Of a DNA stretch of 64,000 nt, positions 25,574 to 36,117 are shown piece after piece. Position 1 is the first letter of the stretch; every line of letters starts with the position of its first letter. This stretch comes from Hofstenia miamia. Its lineage: Eukaryota > Xenacoelomorpha > Acoela > Hofsteniidae. The stretch is from contig CABFPE010000096.1 in assembly GCA_900660155.1 (NCBI GenBank), positions 815,488-879,487 on the forward strand, written 5' to 3'. Below the pieces are notes generated by a model that saw only the letters and a list, made by a program, of their open reading frames with translations, had not been told where the DNA came from and ran no database searches. The position numbers and the translations under genes were made by a program.

Positions 25574-26449
25574 GTTTATGATTCATGTAATAAATTTTAT
25601 CTTTGGAATCACGAAGTTTTGACAACATATATGTAGTATAAAAAGCAAAACTAGCTTGCAAATTCTTTTAAAACTTTCATAAATTTTATAAAATGACACC
25701 AGGTTATCGAAAGTAATGATAAAAACATACATCTTAAGCTATAAAACTTATAATTATGCATAATAACAACATAATACTTGTATGATTTTAAAAATCACAA
25801 GTCGGCCAGATTAAGGTCGGGACAACGTTGGCCGTTCTAATGTTAATCCATAAATTGCGATTTAACATTATATATCTTAAACAACACGCTCTCATTTTCT
25901 GTGTAATGTGAGTAATGCAATTTTTTTGAAAAAAAATCATTTATTATTGGATTACACAAACAAGTATCAGAAAAAGTGACCCATCTAAGAGTAACCCTAC
26001 ACACGAATGAACCAACGGGTCATGCTGACCTGCTTCCCAACTTGATATAGCCTCAACTTAAACCCTAATCCAAGAGGTGTTCGTTGTTTGGTATTTCCCC
26101 ATAAAGACAAGAAGTTTCCTTTCTTTTTATTTTCAACATTTCCTTGAAAAAATGTTTTAGCTATCAATATCAGTCAAGACTATGGATATTTGACGTAGTT
26201 GTGGTAGATTAATTAATTGATTGAGAATTGATTGGAAAAACATTTAGAAAAATATTGCAAAAAACATATTTAAAACATTGTATCAAGAGTTGAAAATACC
26301 GTCTTTAATATGCAAATCCTGTTTCAACTTATAGTAATCACTAACCTGATACGCACTAAGATGATCTTTGATGCAGTGAATTAGATAATTGCTGAGCTTA
26401 GGTAATGCTTCTTCATAAATTTGTAGGTATAGCAAATTTACTAAAACAT
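25574..26449. other. Rest of the inverted-repeat loop
   Basis: Gene-free sequence between the piggyBac relic and the right arm. A minus-strand frame (26283-26504) starts inside the arm and runs into the loop; its SNYLIHCIKDHLSAYQVSDY stretch is not recognised and may be a decayed coding relic. Confidence 0.4.
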
Positions 26450-27476
26450 ATTTTCTTGGACTTGCTCTTTCATCAAATAAAAATTTCCAAAATATTTTCC
26501 TCAAACAATTTCAATAAAAATGTTCTTATAGAGAACTTTTCCAGTAATCCAATGCGCTAAAATTCTATTTCTGGCTGTTTGAAACGAATTCACGTGTGCA
26601 TGTTGTCATAATGTAACTGAAATAATAAAAAATGATAAAATTGCGTTTTGTTATATTGAAGGCATTAAAAACATTATGATTCTGAAATTTAAGTCATTTC
26701 TGAAATGAAAAGTACACTGGCTAGAGAATGGAGATATATAATGAGAAACGATAATCTTACACTCACTATTGTAAACAATATTTCAATTTTACTTTGAACA
26801 AGTCTAATGGCGATAATATTTTGTAAATGATTGAAAATTTTTGTAATCTCGATCAATTCAATTTAACAAAATTTTTGTTATATTTTTATATTTATTGCAT
26901 TAAATTTATACTTTATTATATTAGGGAAGTGATCCAAATTCAATACGTTAACAACAGCGTTAACAAATGGTGTTTTACGTTAACATGACCGTAAATCAAA
27001 TCGTTAACTTACACTCAAAATAAATTCGCTAAAGATGAAGTTTACTTTAAAGGCCTGTTTTTTTTCCGCAAATGTTATTACAAATAAGTTTGACACATTT
27101 AAGTTCTGCACATTTCTTCAAATATATCTATGCAAATAAATTTATTAAGCGTATGCTGACATTTGAAGCTAGAATTGTTGTTTACGGTTGCATTTTCACT
27201 TGTTAACGTATTGAATTTGGATCACTTCCCTTATCCATTAATTGGTTAGAAAAATTATTTGATCAACTATTTTTGATCTAAAAAACAAATTTTGTTGAGC
27301 TAATAATAAACTTTCTTGTAAATACGAGGAAATATCAGTAACACTTACTAAGAATGAATTTTAGTTACATACTTTCTTCTAACTAAAAATTATAGGTAAA
27401 ACCTTAAATTCACGGAATTACTATGTCACCTAAATTTTAGGTGAAACACCTTAAATTTTAGGAATATATCCATCAC
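26450..27476 (-). repeat. Right arm of the large inverted repeat
   Basis: Reverse-complement partner of 23395-24268, interrupted by a 297-bp MITE at 26934-27230. It ends abruptly at 27476 (ATCCATCAC), at the base corresponding to the outer end of the left arm. The sequence beyond is unrelated to the left flank. Confidence 0.85.
26934..27230. mobile_element. 297-bp PIF/Harbinger-like MITE with TTA duplication
   Basis: It has perfect 31-bp terminal inverted repeats starting GGGAAGTGATCCAAATTCAA. They are flanked by TTA at 26931-26933 and 27231-27233, the 3-bp TWA duplication typical of PIF/Harbinger. The interior repeats GTTAAC words and has no gene. The equivalent position in the left arm (about 23625-23645) is uninterrupted, which confirms insertion and boundaries. 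Confidence 0.9.
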
Positions 27477-27652
27477 TTGGCGTTTAAGAGAATATTCAAA
27501 TCTCTTAGATTTACACAACTTAAAATGCTTTTCAAACACAGAAAGCAGCTTCAAATTTTTCTCAATACATAAAAGTTTCAATAAAATCACAGACGCCAAT
27601 TCTAGAATCAAAAAATGTTCATTTTATGTTCATTTATAACACAATATAAATA

Positions 27653-27685
<33 letters not shown>

Positions 27686-27864
27686 NTTGGCGTTTAAGAG
27701 AATATTCAAATCTCTTAGATTTACACAACTTAAAATGCTTTTCAAACACAGAAAGCAGCTTCAAATTTTTCTCAATACATAAAAGTTTCAATAAAATCAC
27801 AGACGCCAATTCTAGAATCAAAAAATGTTCATTTTATGTTCATTTATAACACAATATAAATAGA

Positions 27865-27891
<27 letters not shown>
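27477..27891. repeat. Duplicated contig end around a single N
   Basis: 27477-27655 and 27687-27865 are identical as read (179 bp), each followed by (AT)n. A lone N at 27686 separates the end of the first (AT)n from the start of the second copy. This is the signature of two contigs whose overlap was not merged. The genome probably has one copy, and the paired minus-strand frames starting MILELASVILLK are the same sequence twice. Confidence 0.9.
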
Positions 27892-27896
<5 letters not shown>

Positions 27897-28400
27897 TAGT
27901 TGCATAGATTAAATATACAATACAAATAAAATTTGCTGGCCAAAACTGGGAGGCCAGTATTAGTTATTTTCGGCCAACTACTGGCCTTTGGCTTAAAATT
28001 TCCGGCTGGTTCCAGGTTTTTCACTAGGTTATCCGTTTCAGGCTGGAAATGTGTGGCCACTCTTCCCTCTCACAATCTCCTGTTAACTCTTTACTTTTAT
28101 TAGGAAGGGGTAATATTGCAGGAGGAGTTAATATTTACACTGAACTTCGGCAAATCGATGCTTCAACACAAATCACTCAGGTGATAAGGACTTAGGACCA
28201 CTTGCTGATTTTTATTTAGATGCCAAATGATGACCACTTCAGGACTCCTAGTACAAGTATTGTTTATAATTAGCACTAAAATAACTGACAGAAAGATGCT
28301 GAACCATACTAAAGTAGAATTGGAACTTTACTATGATTGGAACGGTAGTTGAGAACTACCTCTTCTCAGTGCTATTTATAACAAGAAAATTTTTTTCTAA
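27892..28400. other. Gene-free stretch with a GGCC-rich repeat fragment
   Basis: At about 27935-28060 the words CTGGCC and GGCCAGTA recur (CTGGCCAAAACTGGGAGGCC, then GGCCAACTACTGGCC), as in subterminal parts of the small hAT-type elements elsewhere in the window. No paired ends are visible. The rest is featureless. Confidence 0.4.
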
Positions 28401-29300
28401 TAAAAAACGCAAAACCTACACCAACCAAACCTACTGCCACTTCAATGAAATCCATAAAGAAAACAAGATTGCCGTCTTACAAAAGGATAAGCAAGTGAAA
28501 ATGGAAAGTTAGAAGCCTTGAAAAGGCTCTATACCAAATATGAAATACTAGAGGAGCAAAACAACTACCTACAAGCCCAAATTGAATTGATTCAAAATAA
28601 TTGAACATAATGCAAACCTACTTAAACAAGTAGAAGAATGCAATTCTCAAAATAAACATGTTACTGGTCACTTAATTGCTCAAGAAGTGAAAAATAGAGT
28701 ACTTCAGCAACAAGTGGAAACTGCTAAGCTCCACTTGAAAAACTTACAATCAATCAAAGAGAGACTGAATACAGTAAAAACTCCTGTGATAGCTATAGAA
28801 CCCACTCTAAATGCTCAAAACACAGGACATCGTGATAATGAATACCCTACTGTCATTAAGAATATTAAACCTTAACATTCTATGCCTATAACCATTAATG
28901 AGCTAACACCACCAAGGGCTGAGTTCTCTCAGTCACTAATTAACAATCCAATTTTGAGTAGTCGAAATGATAAACTAGACATGATAACAAACAGATTGAA
29001 GGCTATTGAAAGCCCACAAACCAATAAAAAAATTTTCACTTAAATTTACCACCAGTGGTGATCAATGAAAAGGGAATGCCTCCACACTGCTGTTCATGCA
29101 AGACTGATGTCACTTCTCCTAAATTTCTCCCCACAAAATTTTTATGACCATTTCCACTCTCTAAAACCATGAAATCAATACAAAATTGTACTAAATAACA
29201 CTGTCTACCAGAAAAATGAAGACATAGAGGAGTATATCTTACAAGTTAAATGCCTCTATAGACTTAGCCATAGATTGAATGAATACTAATCTCACAATTT
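28400..29300 (+). pseudogene. Decayed coiled-coil reading frame, possibly retroelement gag-like
   Basis: Successive plus-strand frames broken by stops and shifts read as one charged, Gln/Glu/Leu-rich protein. LKRLYTKYEILEEQNNYLQA (about 28520-28580) comes first. An open piece at 28687-28875 follows (VLQQQVETAKLHLKNLQSIK), and then, past a stop, ITINELTPPRAEFSQSL. Near 29220 EDIEEYILQVKCLYRLSH vaguely recalls gag capsid helices. The heptad-like pattern suggests coiled coil. No protease, reverse transcriptase or integrase follows, and I see no long terminal repeats. It could also be a degraded host gene. I do not recognise the protein. Confidence 0.4.
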
Positions 29301-29979
29301 ATTTACAAATGTAGCATCCGCTACCAAGCTTTAACAGAGAGTAAAGTATTCTTTTAAATCATTGTTTCTCATTATATGTGGGTAGGGATGTACTGATGAT
29401 AACTTTTCACTCTGAAATGAGATACATTATCATATAACTTTATTTAATTTAAAGTAACTCGATAATGTTTAGGTATATCACTGTTGCAGTTCTTCTCCAT
29501 GATCTGGCCATGGCCTCTGGCCGAATCTGATCTCTGAATCAATCCACATGTGCCTCCATCATTGATCAAGTAGCTCCAAGTCTCAGCTCATTGAAGTACT
29601 TATGTGTTCCCTATCCTAACTCAGTGCAGCTCTCAACGCTGTTTGTAACTGACTTAAACTCAATTTGTAATGTGTAATTTAGTACTTTGCAACCTGGCAA
29701 TGTTACTAGCTGCTTAATAAATATTACTTCAGCCATTACTGAAAACTATTGGCTTTAATTAATATAATTAGATAAAGTAAATAATTACTTGCAGCTTCCT
29801 ACCTTACATTTAAATAACAATACATGCTCGGTCTATTTATTGGTCTATTTATAGGTCACCTAATTTTTTTTAATTAATTAATTATTAGCTTTATTTAGAG
29901 TCGAGTGTTTACATTGTACATAAGTATTTACATATTTACAAAATACATATTTACAAATATACAAAATACACATGATCTA
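29301..29979. other. Stretch without a gene
   Basis: A less AT-rich segment at 29470-29700 might be the untranslated tail of the preceding relic, with AATAAA at about 29716. No second copy is present in the window to test an LTR. Confidence 0.4.
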
Positions 29980-30185
29980 AAGGTGTGTTCCCACTATCGA
30001 CTTTTATCATCTGTCAAGAAATCGGTGATAAAAGTCGATAGTGTGAACACTCTATCTGCTTTTTTATCGGCTGATAAAAGTCAATAGTCTGAACGCTCCA
30101 TCCGATTTTTTGACAAAACAGCCAGATTACTGTCATCTGATAATTTATCAGCTGATAAAAGTCGATAGTCTGAACGGTACTAAAA
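29980..30185. mobile_element. MITE built from GATAAAAGTCGATAGT hairpins
   Basis: The ends are inverted copies of GTTCMSACTATCGACTTTTA. Four copies of the TGATAAAAGTCGATAGTSTGAAC unit or its reverse lie within about 200 bp. The first two form a near-perfect hairpin at 29985-30050 (25-bp stem, one mismatch). The minus-strand frame that repeats VQTIDFYQ is a translation of the repeat. No target duplication is clear. Confidence 0.75.
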
Positions 30186-30197
30186 CTAGTCGAATAG

Positions 30198-30231
30198 CTA
30201 CTTGAAACTAATTGCTTACATTTCAAGTAGG
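30198..30231. repeat. Short inverted repeat CTACTTGAAA
   Basis: CTACTTGAAA and its reverse complement TTTCAAGTAG, 14 bases apart, can form a 10-bp stem immediately after the MITE. Function unknown; possibly part of a neighbouring repeat. Confidence 0.4.
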
Positions 30232-30322
30232 GAACAGACTTCCTAAACGTAAATTATTGTCGTTGAAATATTTCAACTTCAAAATATGTAAACATTGTTT
30301 ACATTCCAAGACAAACCAATCC

Positions 30323-31322
30323 NNNNNNNNNNNNNNNNNNNNNNNNNNNNNNNNNNNNNNNNNNNNNNNNNNNNNNNNNNNNNNNNNNNNNNNNNNNNNN
30401 NNNNNNNNNNNNNNNNNNNNNNNNNNNNNNNNNNNNNNNNNNNNNNNNNNNNNNNNNNNNNNNNNNNNNNNNNNNNNNNNNNNNNNNNNNNNNNNNNNNN
30501 NNNNNNNNNNNNNNNNNNNNNNNNNNNNNNNNNNNNNNNNNNNNNNNNNNNNNNNNNNNNNNNNNNNNNNNNNNNNNNNNNNNNNNNNNNNNNNNNNNNN
30601 NNNNNNNNNNNNNNNNNNNNNNNNNNNNNNNNNNNNNNNNNNNNNNNNNNNNNNNNNNNNNNNNNNNNNNNNNNNNNNNNNNNNNNNNNNNNNNNNNNNN
30701 NNNNNNNNNNNNNNNNNNNNNNNNNNNNNNNNNNNNNNNNNNNNNNNNNNNNNNNNNNNNNNNNNNNNNNNNNNNNNNNNNNNNNNNNNNNNNNNNNNNN
30801 NNNNNNNNNNNNNNNNNNNNNNNNNNNNNNNNNNNNNNNNNNNNNNNNNNNNNNNNNNNNNNNNNNNNNNNNNNNNNNNNNNNNNNNNNNNNNNNNNNNN
30901 NNNNNNNNNNNNNNNNNNNNNNNNNNNNNNNNNNNNNNNNNNNNNNNNNNNNNNNNNNNNNNNNNNNNNNNNNNNNNNNNNNNNNNNNNNNNNNNNNNNN
31001 NNNNNNNNNNNNNNNNNNNNNNNNNNNNNNNNNNNNNNNNNNNNNNNNNNNNNNNNNNNNNNNNNNNNNNNNNNNNNNNNNNNNNNNNNNNNNNNNNNNN
31101 NNNNNNNNNNNNNNNNNNNNNNNNNNNNNNNNNNNNNNNNNNNNNNNNNNNNNNNNNNNNNNNNNNNNNNNNNNNNNNNNNNNNNNNNNNNNNNNNNNNN
31201 NNNNNNNNNNNNNNNNNNNNNNNNNNNNNNNNNNNNNNNNNNNNNNNNNNNNNNNNNNNNNNNNNNNNNNNNNNNNNNNNNNNNNNNNNNNNNNNNNNNN
31301 NNNNNNNNNNNNNNNNNNNNNN
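30323..31322. other. 1000-N assembly gap
   Basis: Exactly 1000 N, a placeholder of unknown true length. Frames crossing it are artefacts. Confidence 0.98.
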
Positions 31323-34052
31323 AACTGAAATTTGTCATCAAAAATATCAGTTTGCCTAAATTCTAAAAAAATCAAGAATTCACACTTTGGTCTGAACAAA
31401 TTGTCTAAAGAATTAATTTGTTCAATTTAGGTTTGACAAAAATATTTCGTCGCTAGATGGCGTCCAATAGAATCACTTCATTTCCACATGGCAAATAGCC
31501 ACAGGTGTTACGAGAACTTCAGGGTGTCCCAATGAGACCTCCTCTAGCCCTTCTTAACTACTCTCGTCTCCAAGTCTAACAAATATGGTGTCGCTGAGCA
31601 TAAAGCTTTTTAAAAAGCATTAGTCAGTGATTCAAGATAACAGATTTTCCATAGTGCTTCATACTGCTTTAGTTAGAATTTACCTTATAAGCGTACGAAT
31701 ATGATTGCAGTTACTTATAACAAATACAAATTATTTTTGACAGTACTCTTCATGTACATTGCATTTTGCAAAAACCTCATTTCTTTAAAAAATTTTCATT
31801 GTTTTTTCCAGTACTTTGTTTTCCGTTAATTTCATGAAAATTAATGATTTGTTTTATCAATTACAATATTGATGTACAATTTTTCGAGTATGTAAATAGT
31901 ATTCATTTGTACACAGAACAGCTTTAAACAAATCACCATAGAGAACCAAGATACTCTGATAATCCCTTCATAATTCAGCAATTAAAACTTCTACAACACT
32001 TAGGAGAGCATATCAATAGTTAAATCATAATTGACAATGAAGATCATTTCAAGTATACGGGTTTTTCAAATACTATGATTAAGGATGAAGCATTACTCAA
32101 GTATATTCCAGACAGTAAATTTACTCTTAATGGCGCAGTTATTTAGGCGCACCTTTACTGCCTCTTTAGAAAGCACGCTAACAGCAAAATACGAAAAAAG
32201 CATATGAAATTACAAATAAATTGATTTTTGTAGCTCCATTTCGCAATGCTGAGAGCTGCCGATACATATCTAAAATTAATATTATGGGCATGGTACATTT
32301 ATCTCTAAAGTTAGAAAAAATTGAAAACTGCCAAACCATATTCGGTAATAAATTTAAGTATTTAAGAAACTCTTCCAATGGAATTTGTCAGCGACGCCTT
32401 GAAAACGACTTCATCGTCAAGTTATTAAAAATGAAAGCTATCCGTTTTTAATGTAATAACACCAAGATTTTACATGTCAGAATCGTCTCCATAACAAATA
32501 AAAATCAATATTCTACAGAACAATGTAAATGAGAAATTCATTTTGACTATTACTCAAAAATTCCTCAACACCTTGTCTTATTCGATGGCGTGACTTCATG
32601 CATTCTTTTTAATGCTATTCAACTCATTCGTTTTTATTATGCTTACTAAAAGTGATTTCTGTAACGTGGGTTTCAAAATCCATCAATAAATGTAGTGCGC
32701 CACGTCACACTATGCAAAGTATCTTTTCCAAAAACTTTCATTTTGTATAGATGTTTAAGAACAATAAACATATAATTGCTTAACATTCTTGAGAATAATA
32801 ATCACGTACCTAGTGTAGAATCTTGCTTTTTGTGATTATGATTTGCTCTATTTTATAGAAGACTTTGGGAAACATATGCAAAAATCATTTAGTAATCGAC
32901 TCCTTTGAAACGTTTATCTAAATTGAAAATTTCTTTTCTTCCAACAACTAAATGAATTTCTTCTATTTCATTTTTGATTAATGACATACTCAAGATTGCA
33001 GGTCTTAACTAAATTATAATAAACCCTCGATGTGTATATTTCAGTATATTCAAGTTGAATGCAAGCATCTACCAAGTAGAATTAATAATCCAAAGGGGTG
33101 ACTGGAAGGTATGATGTCACTTAAAATTTTTTTAGAAAAACTATTCAATTACGTTTAAAAAACTCAAGAACTTGATTGCTAAGAATAGGACACTCTCGAC
33201 TACCAGCACAAGAAAACTGAGAAAATGTAATCCTGGAATTGGATTTTTTGTTGATTATTTTTTGTGTATTGAACTATAGTTTTGTTTTAATATGAATGTT
33301 TTATTTTGCAAAATGGAAAATCTATGTGTAATAACGTCCTATATATATATATATACCTTGGTTATATTGTAATTTAATTGGTTTAACTTTTCATCTAAGC
33401 AAAGTGGTTTCATGTTAATCTCTATTGCAAATTTAGGGAATGTTTGGAGACACTTAAAAATTCAATTATTGGACAGCTGGTGCTCTGCTTTATTGAAACA
33501 TATTAGACGTAAATGTATTCTAAACATTTATTTAGTAAACCTATTAGAAGACGTTTCCAGTACTAAGCACAAATCTGACGCTCTTCAAAAGGTTAGTATT
33601 TGTTGCTTTGTTATCACTTGCATTTTGTTTACGTGTATAAAACGAAAAATGAACGTTGAACACTCTTTCATAAGTTGATCCTTGCTACTATAGCTGTTTT
33701 CAGCAAAATTTTAGTACATTGAACTGACTTGGTCTAAGTGTAAAAAAATATTGCTTTAACCGCTTAAAACGTTTTCTGTAAAAAAATACATTTTTTGCCA
33801 ACCCTGTTCACATAATATGTTCCACAAGCAGCAACAGTACATTATAAAAAAATACAAAATGAAATGATTGACTCAAAAATGCAAAATTGTTTATACTGAA
33901 ATATGGAAACCTCATTAAAGTAGAATGCTATTTAAAAACTTGAAACTAGCTTATCTTGATTGTTCATTAGAGTTTTAACCTAAAAAAATTAAATAAAGCA
34001 AAAACGCATTGAAATAAGTAAACATATTTAAAACACGACGAAAATTCTTCGG
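31323..34052. other. Region downstream of the transporter, no confirmed gene
   Basis: No gene is established. One stretch, 33437-33591, is open on the plus strand and bounded by a splice-like AATTTAG acceptor and AAAG/GTTAGT donor, so a host exon is conceivable. Its protein (beginning NVWRHLKIQLLDSW) is not recognised. A short (TA)n lies at 33340-33355. Confidence 0.4.
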
Positions 34053-35651
34053 TTAAGCTAAAGTATCTTGATTACTAATTGTTTTCTTCTTTAGCACTTC
34101 TAGTCGCTTTTGCTTCAATTCATTATATTTCGAAGTTCCAAAAGCCTCAAATTCTTCAATGTCATCAGGCGAAATGCGATTTCGAGTTTCAGGAACTACG
34201 AAAGATGCTACAGCCGCTACAAATGCGATTGCTGCAAATATAAATGCAGGAAGAGGTGCCCACATCTTTGACAACTGTTTTACATAGGGTAAAGGAATTC
34301 CTACTATCCTTCCACAGAGAGACCCAAGTCCCATTCCAACTCCTCTCAAATTAGTAGGCAATATTTCCGCGTTCCACATGTAAATGTTAACAAATGCGGA
34401 TGAGATGAAAATCCTGGTTGAAAACGCCGCAACATATATCAATATAACCCAATATCCTTCCTTTGGAATTAAAGGGCAAATGAGAAGGCTTAAAGCACAT
34501 AACATGAAAGAAATGATGTTTGCCGGTTTGCGTCCCCAGTGTTTAGCTACATACAGTTGAAACAACGTTCCAGGAATTTCTGCAATACCATTAATCATAA
34601 AGTAGAAATGAATTTCAACGCCTCCAAATAATTCTTCTCCAAATTGCATACCAAAATACACAACAACATTTGCGATCCAAGAAAGACCCATAACTGCCAT
34701 CCACATCGCCGTTTTATTGGTTCTGTACAATTTCCAAAATTTAACGTTAGCTAATTTCGCAGTTATGATTTTCAATACAGAAACTGAATCTTTGGCAGGT
34801 AGTACAAGTTCTTTCATTGATTTAATTTCCTTAGCAAGAAAGGGAGGGAACTCTTTCTTATTTTGATGGAAAAGCTTTTTAACAACTTTCTCAAATTCAA
34901 TGAACTTTCTTCTTTGTAACAACCATCTAGGAGATTCGTCGATGAAGAGTAAACTTAGTAAAGCAGTAAGTAATGCGGGGATTACCATGCGTAGGGTTAC
35001 GTACCATCTCCAGGTGCGAAAAAAGTATGAAACTAACGCGCAGAGGAAAAATCCAATCCCATACATATATTCACTAGCGTTTGTTGCATATACAGAATAT
35101 TTTAGTGGAAGGTTTTCAACCATCATCAAGAATCCGGAAACAGTCAAGGACATTAAAGTAAAACAGTCAATCCAGCGAAGAAGAAGTAAAACCTCAACGC
35201 TTGGAGCTAACAAGTAGCCAATAGAGCAAAGTGCTGCTAGACAGCATGAAATATTAAAAACTGGTTTTCTCCCAAAAGCATCCATTAAAAAATTGCAAAC
35301 AGTCACCGAGAAGCACTGGCCTATAAGCATTACCGAAAGATCGAGATCTGCGAACATTGACCTCCCACAAGCCAAATTAAAATCTTTTCTAGCAGACGAA
35401 TCAAAAACCCCAGGTAGGTAATTAAAGGTAGTGCATTCTACAGTGGAGTTATTACTATCTTGATAGAAACATTGATTCTTCACGGAATCATTCTTGGCAC
35501 ATTCGAAATCAAGTTCTGCAAATGCGATAGGGTAGAACATCGGAGCAGTTGCGGACATCAAACACGAGGCACAGAACATGAAGACAATCTTCAGATTCCA
35601 AAATCCAACGGACGCCGTTTGGAGAACGTCTTCAACTTCTAGCAAAGCCAT
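34053..35651 (-). CDS. SLC22-family organic cation/anion transporter-like protein
   Basis: A 532-residue major facilitator protein of the plasma membrane, close to the usual SLC22 length; the family carries organic cations, anions or carnitine. TM1 is at about 20-42. A large outer loop follows (45-100) with Cys 51, 61, 73 and 95 and N-glycosylation sequons at N54 and N68. The TM2-TM3 loop has DAFGRKP (124-130). The SLC22 block DESPRWLL (238-245) precedes the long central cytoplasmic loop. HWGRKP (371-376) follows TM8, NAEILPTNLRG (427-437) precedes TM11, and VPETRNR (486-492) closes TM12. The tail is charged. The start is the ATG giving the canonical N-terminus, with a splice-acceptor-like TTTATTTTCTAG 17 bases upstream. 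The coding region has no intron, whereas vertebrate SLC22 genes have many. Substrate and orthology cannot be read from the sequence. All motifs are intact. Confidence 0.95.
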   Translation of the reverse strand: MALLEVEDVLQTASVGFWNLKIVFMFCASCLMSATAPMFYPIAFAELDFECAKNDSVKNQCFYQDSNNSTVECTTFNYLPGVFDSSARKDFNLACGRSMFADLDLSVMLIGQCFSVTVCNFLMDAFGRKPVFNISCCLAALCSIGYLLAPSVEVLLLLRWIDCFTLMSLTVSGFLMMVENLPLKYSVYATNASEYMYGIGFFLCALVSYFFRTWRWYVTLRMVIPALLTALLSLLFIDESPRWLLQRRKFIEFEKVVKKLFHQNKKEFPPFLAKEIKSMKELVLPAKDSVSVLKIITAKLANVKFWKLYRTNKTAMWMAVMGLSWIANVVVYFGMQFGEELFGGVEIHFYFMINGIAEIPGTLFQLYVAKHWGRKPANIISFMLCALSLLICPLIPKEGYWVILIYVAAFSTRIFISSAFVNIYMWNAEILPTNLRGVGMGLGSLCGRIVGIPLPYVKQLSKMWAPLPAFIFAAIAFVAAVASFVVPETRNRISPDDIEEFEAFGTSKYNELKQKRLEVLKKKTISNQDTLA

Positions 35652-35666
35652 TTGAGAAATTATTTA

Positions 35667-35690
35667 TCTAGAAAATAAATTACTTAAATA
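35667..35690 (-). promoter_or_regulatory. Possible 3' splice site in the transporter 5' UTR
   Basis: On the minus strand TTTATTTTCTAG ends at 35668, followed by 16 untranslated bases and then the SLC22 ATG at 35651. The pyrimidine tract and AG fit an acceptor, implying a non-coding first exon and a promoter further upstream (higher coordinates). Prediction only. Confidence 0.4.
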
Positions 35691-36117
35691 TTATCAGTAA
35701 ACAGGATTATAGTTTGACAACTGAAATGACTTGAACTTGTCAATGATAATGTGCAAAACGTAAATGGTTAGAAAAATTTTCAATGTTTGCAGTACGGTAG
35801 TAATATCAATAAAATTAAATTATTCTAAGCTTAAACATCTTAAAAAATGTATCAATGCAGGTGTTTCTGTCATTATTGTGATTGAAAAAAGGTAACAGTA
35901 TGCATTGTATTTCCTGCAGCTGAAAAATTCAAATAGGTCAGCTTCGTACAATTTTCCTCCAATCAAATTTTTGTGCTTTGATAAAAAATATTCGCAAACC
36001 TAAAATTGCGTGGTAAAATTTGTATTAGACAGAAGTGTATTAAATGTAATATTTAAAATGTTACAAAATGAAAATCGACGGACATTCTTTTAGAATTAAT
36101 GTGTACTTTGTAACTAC
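35691..36117. other. 5' flank of the transporter gene
   Basis: AT-rich sequence with no recognisable promoter element or repeat. It is bounded upstream by a piggyBac relic. Confidence 0.4.

Noticed and set aside
30014-30226. Minus-strand frame with repeated VQTIDFYQ peptide
   Set aside because: The repetition is that of the MITE unit, not a repeat protein.
30212-31399. Four long open frames on both strands
   Set aside because: Same cause: a 1000-N gap translated as unknown residues.
34900-35217. Plus-strand frame inside the transporter gene
   Set aside because: Antisense shadow of the SLC22 coding sequence with no protein features of its own.
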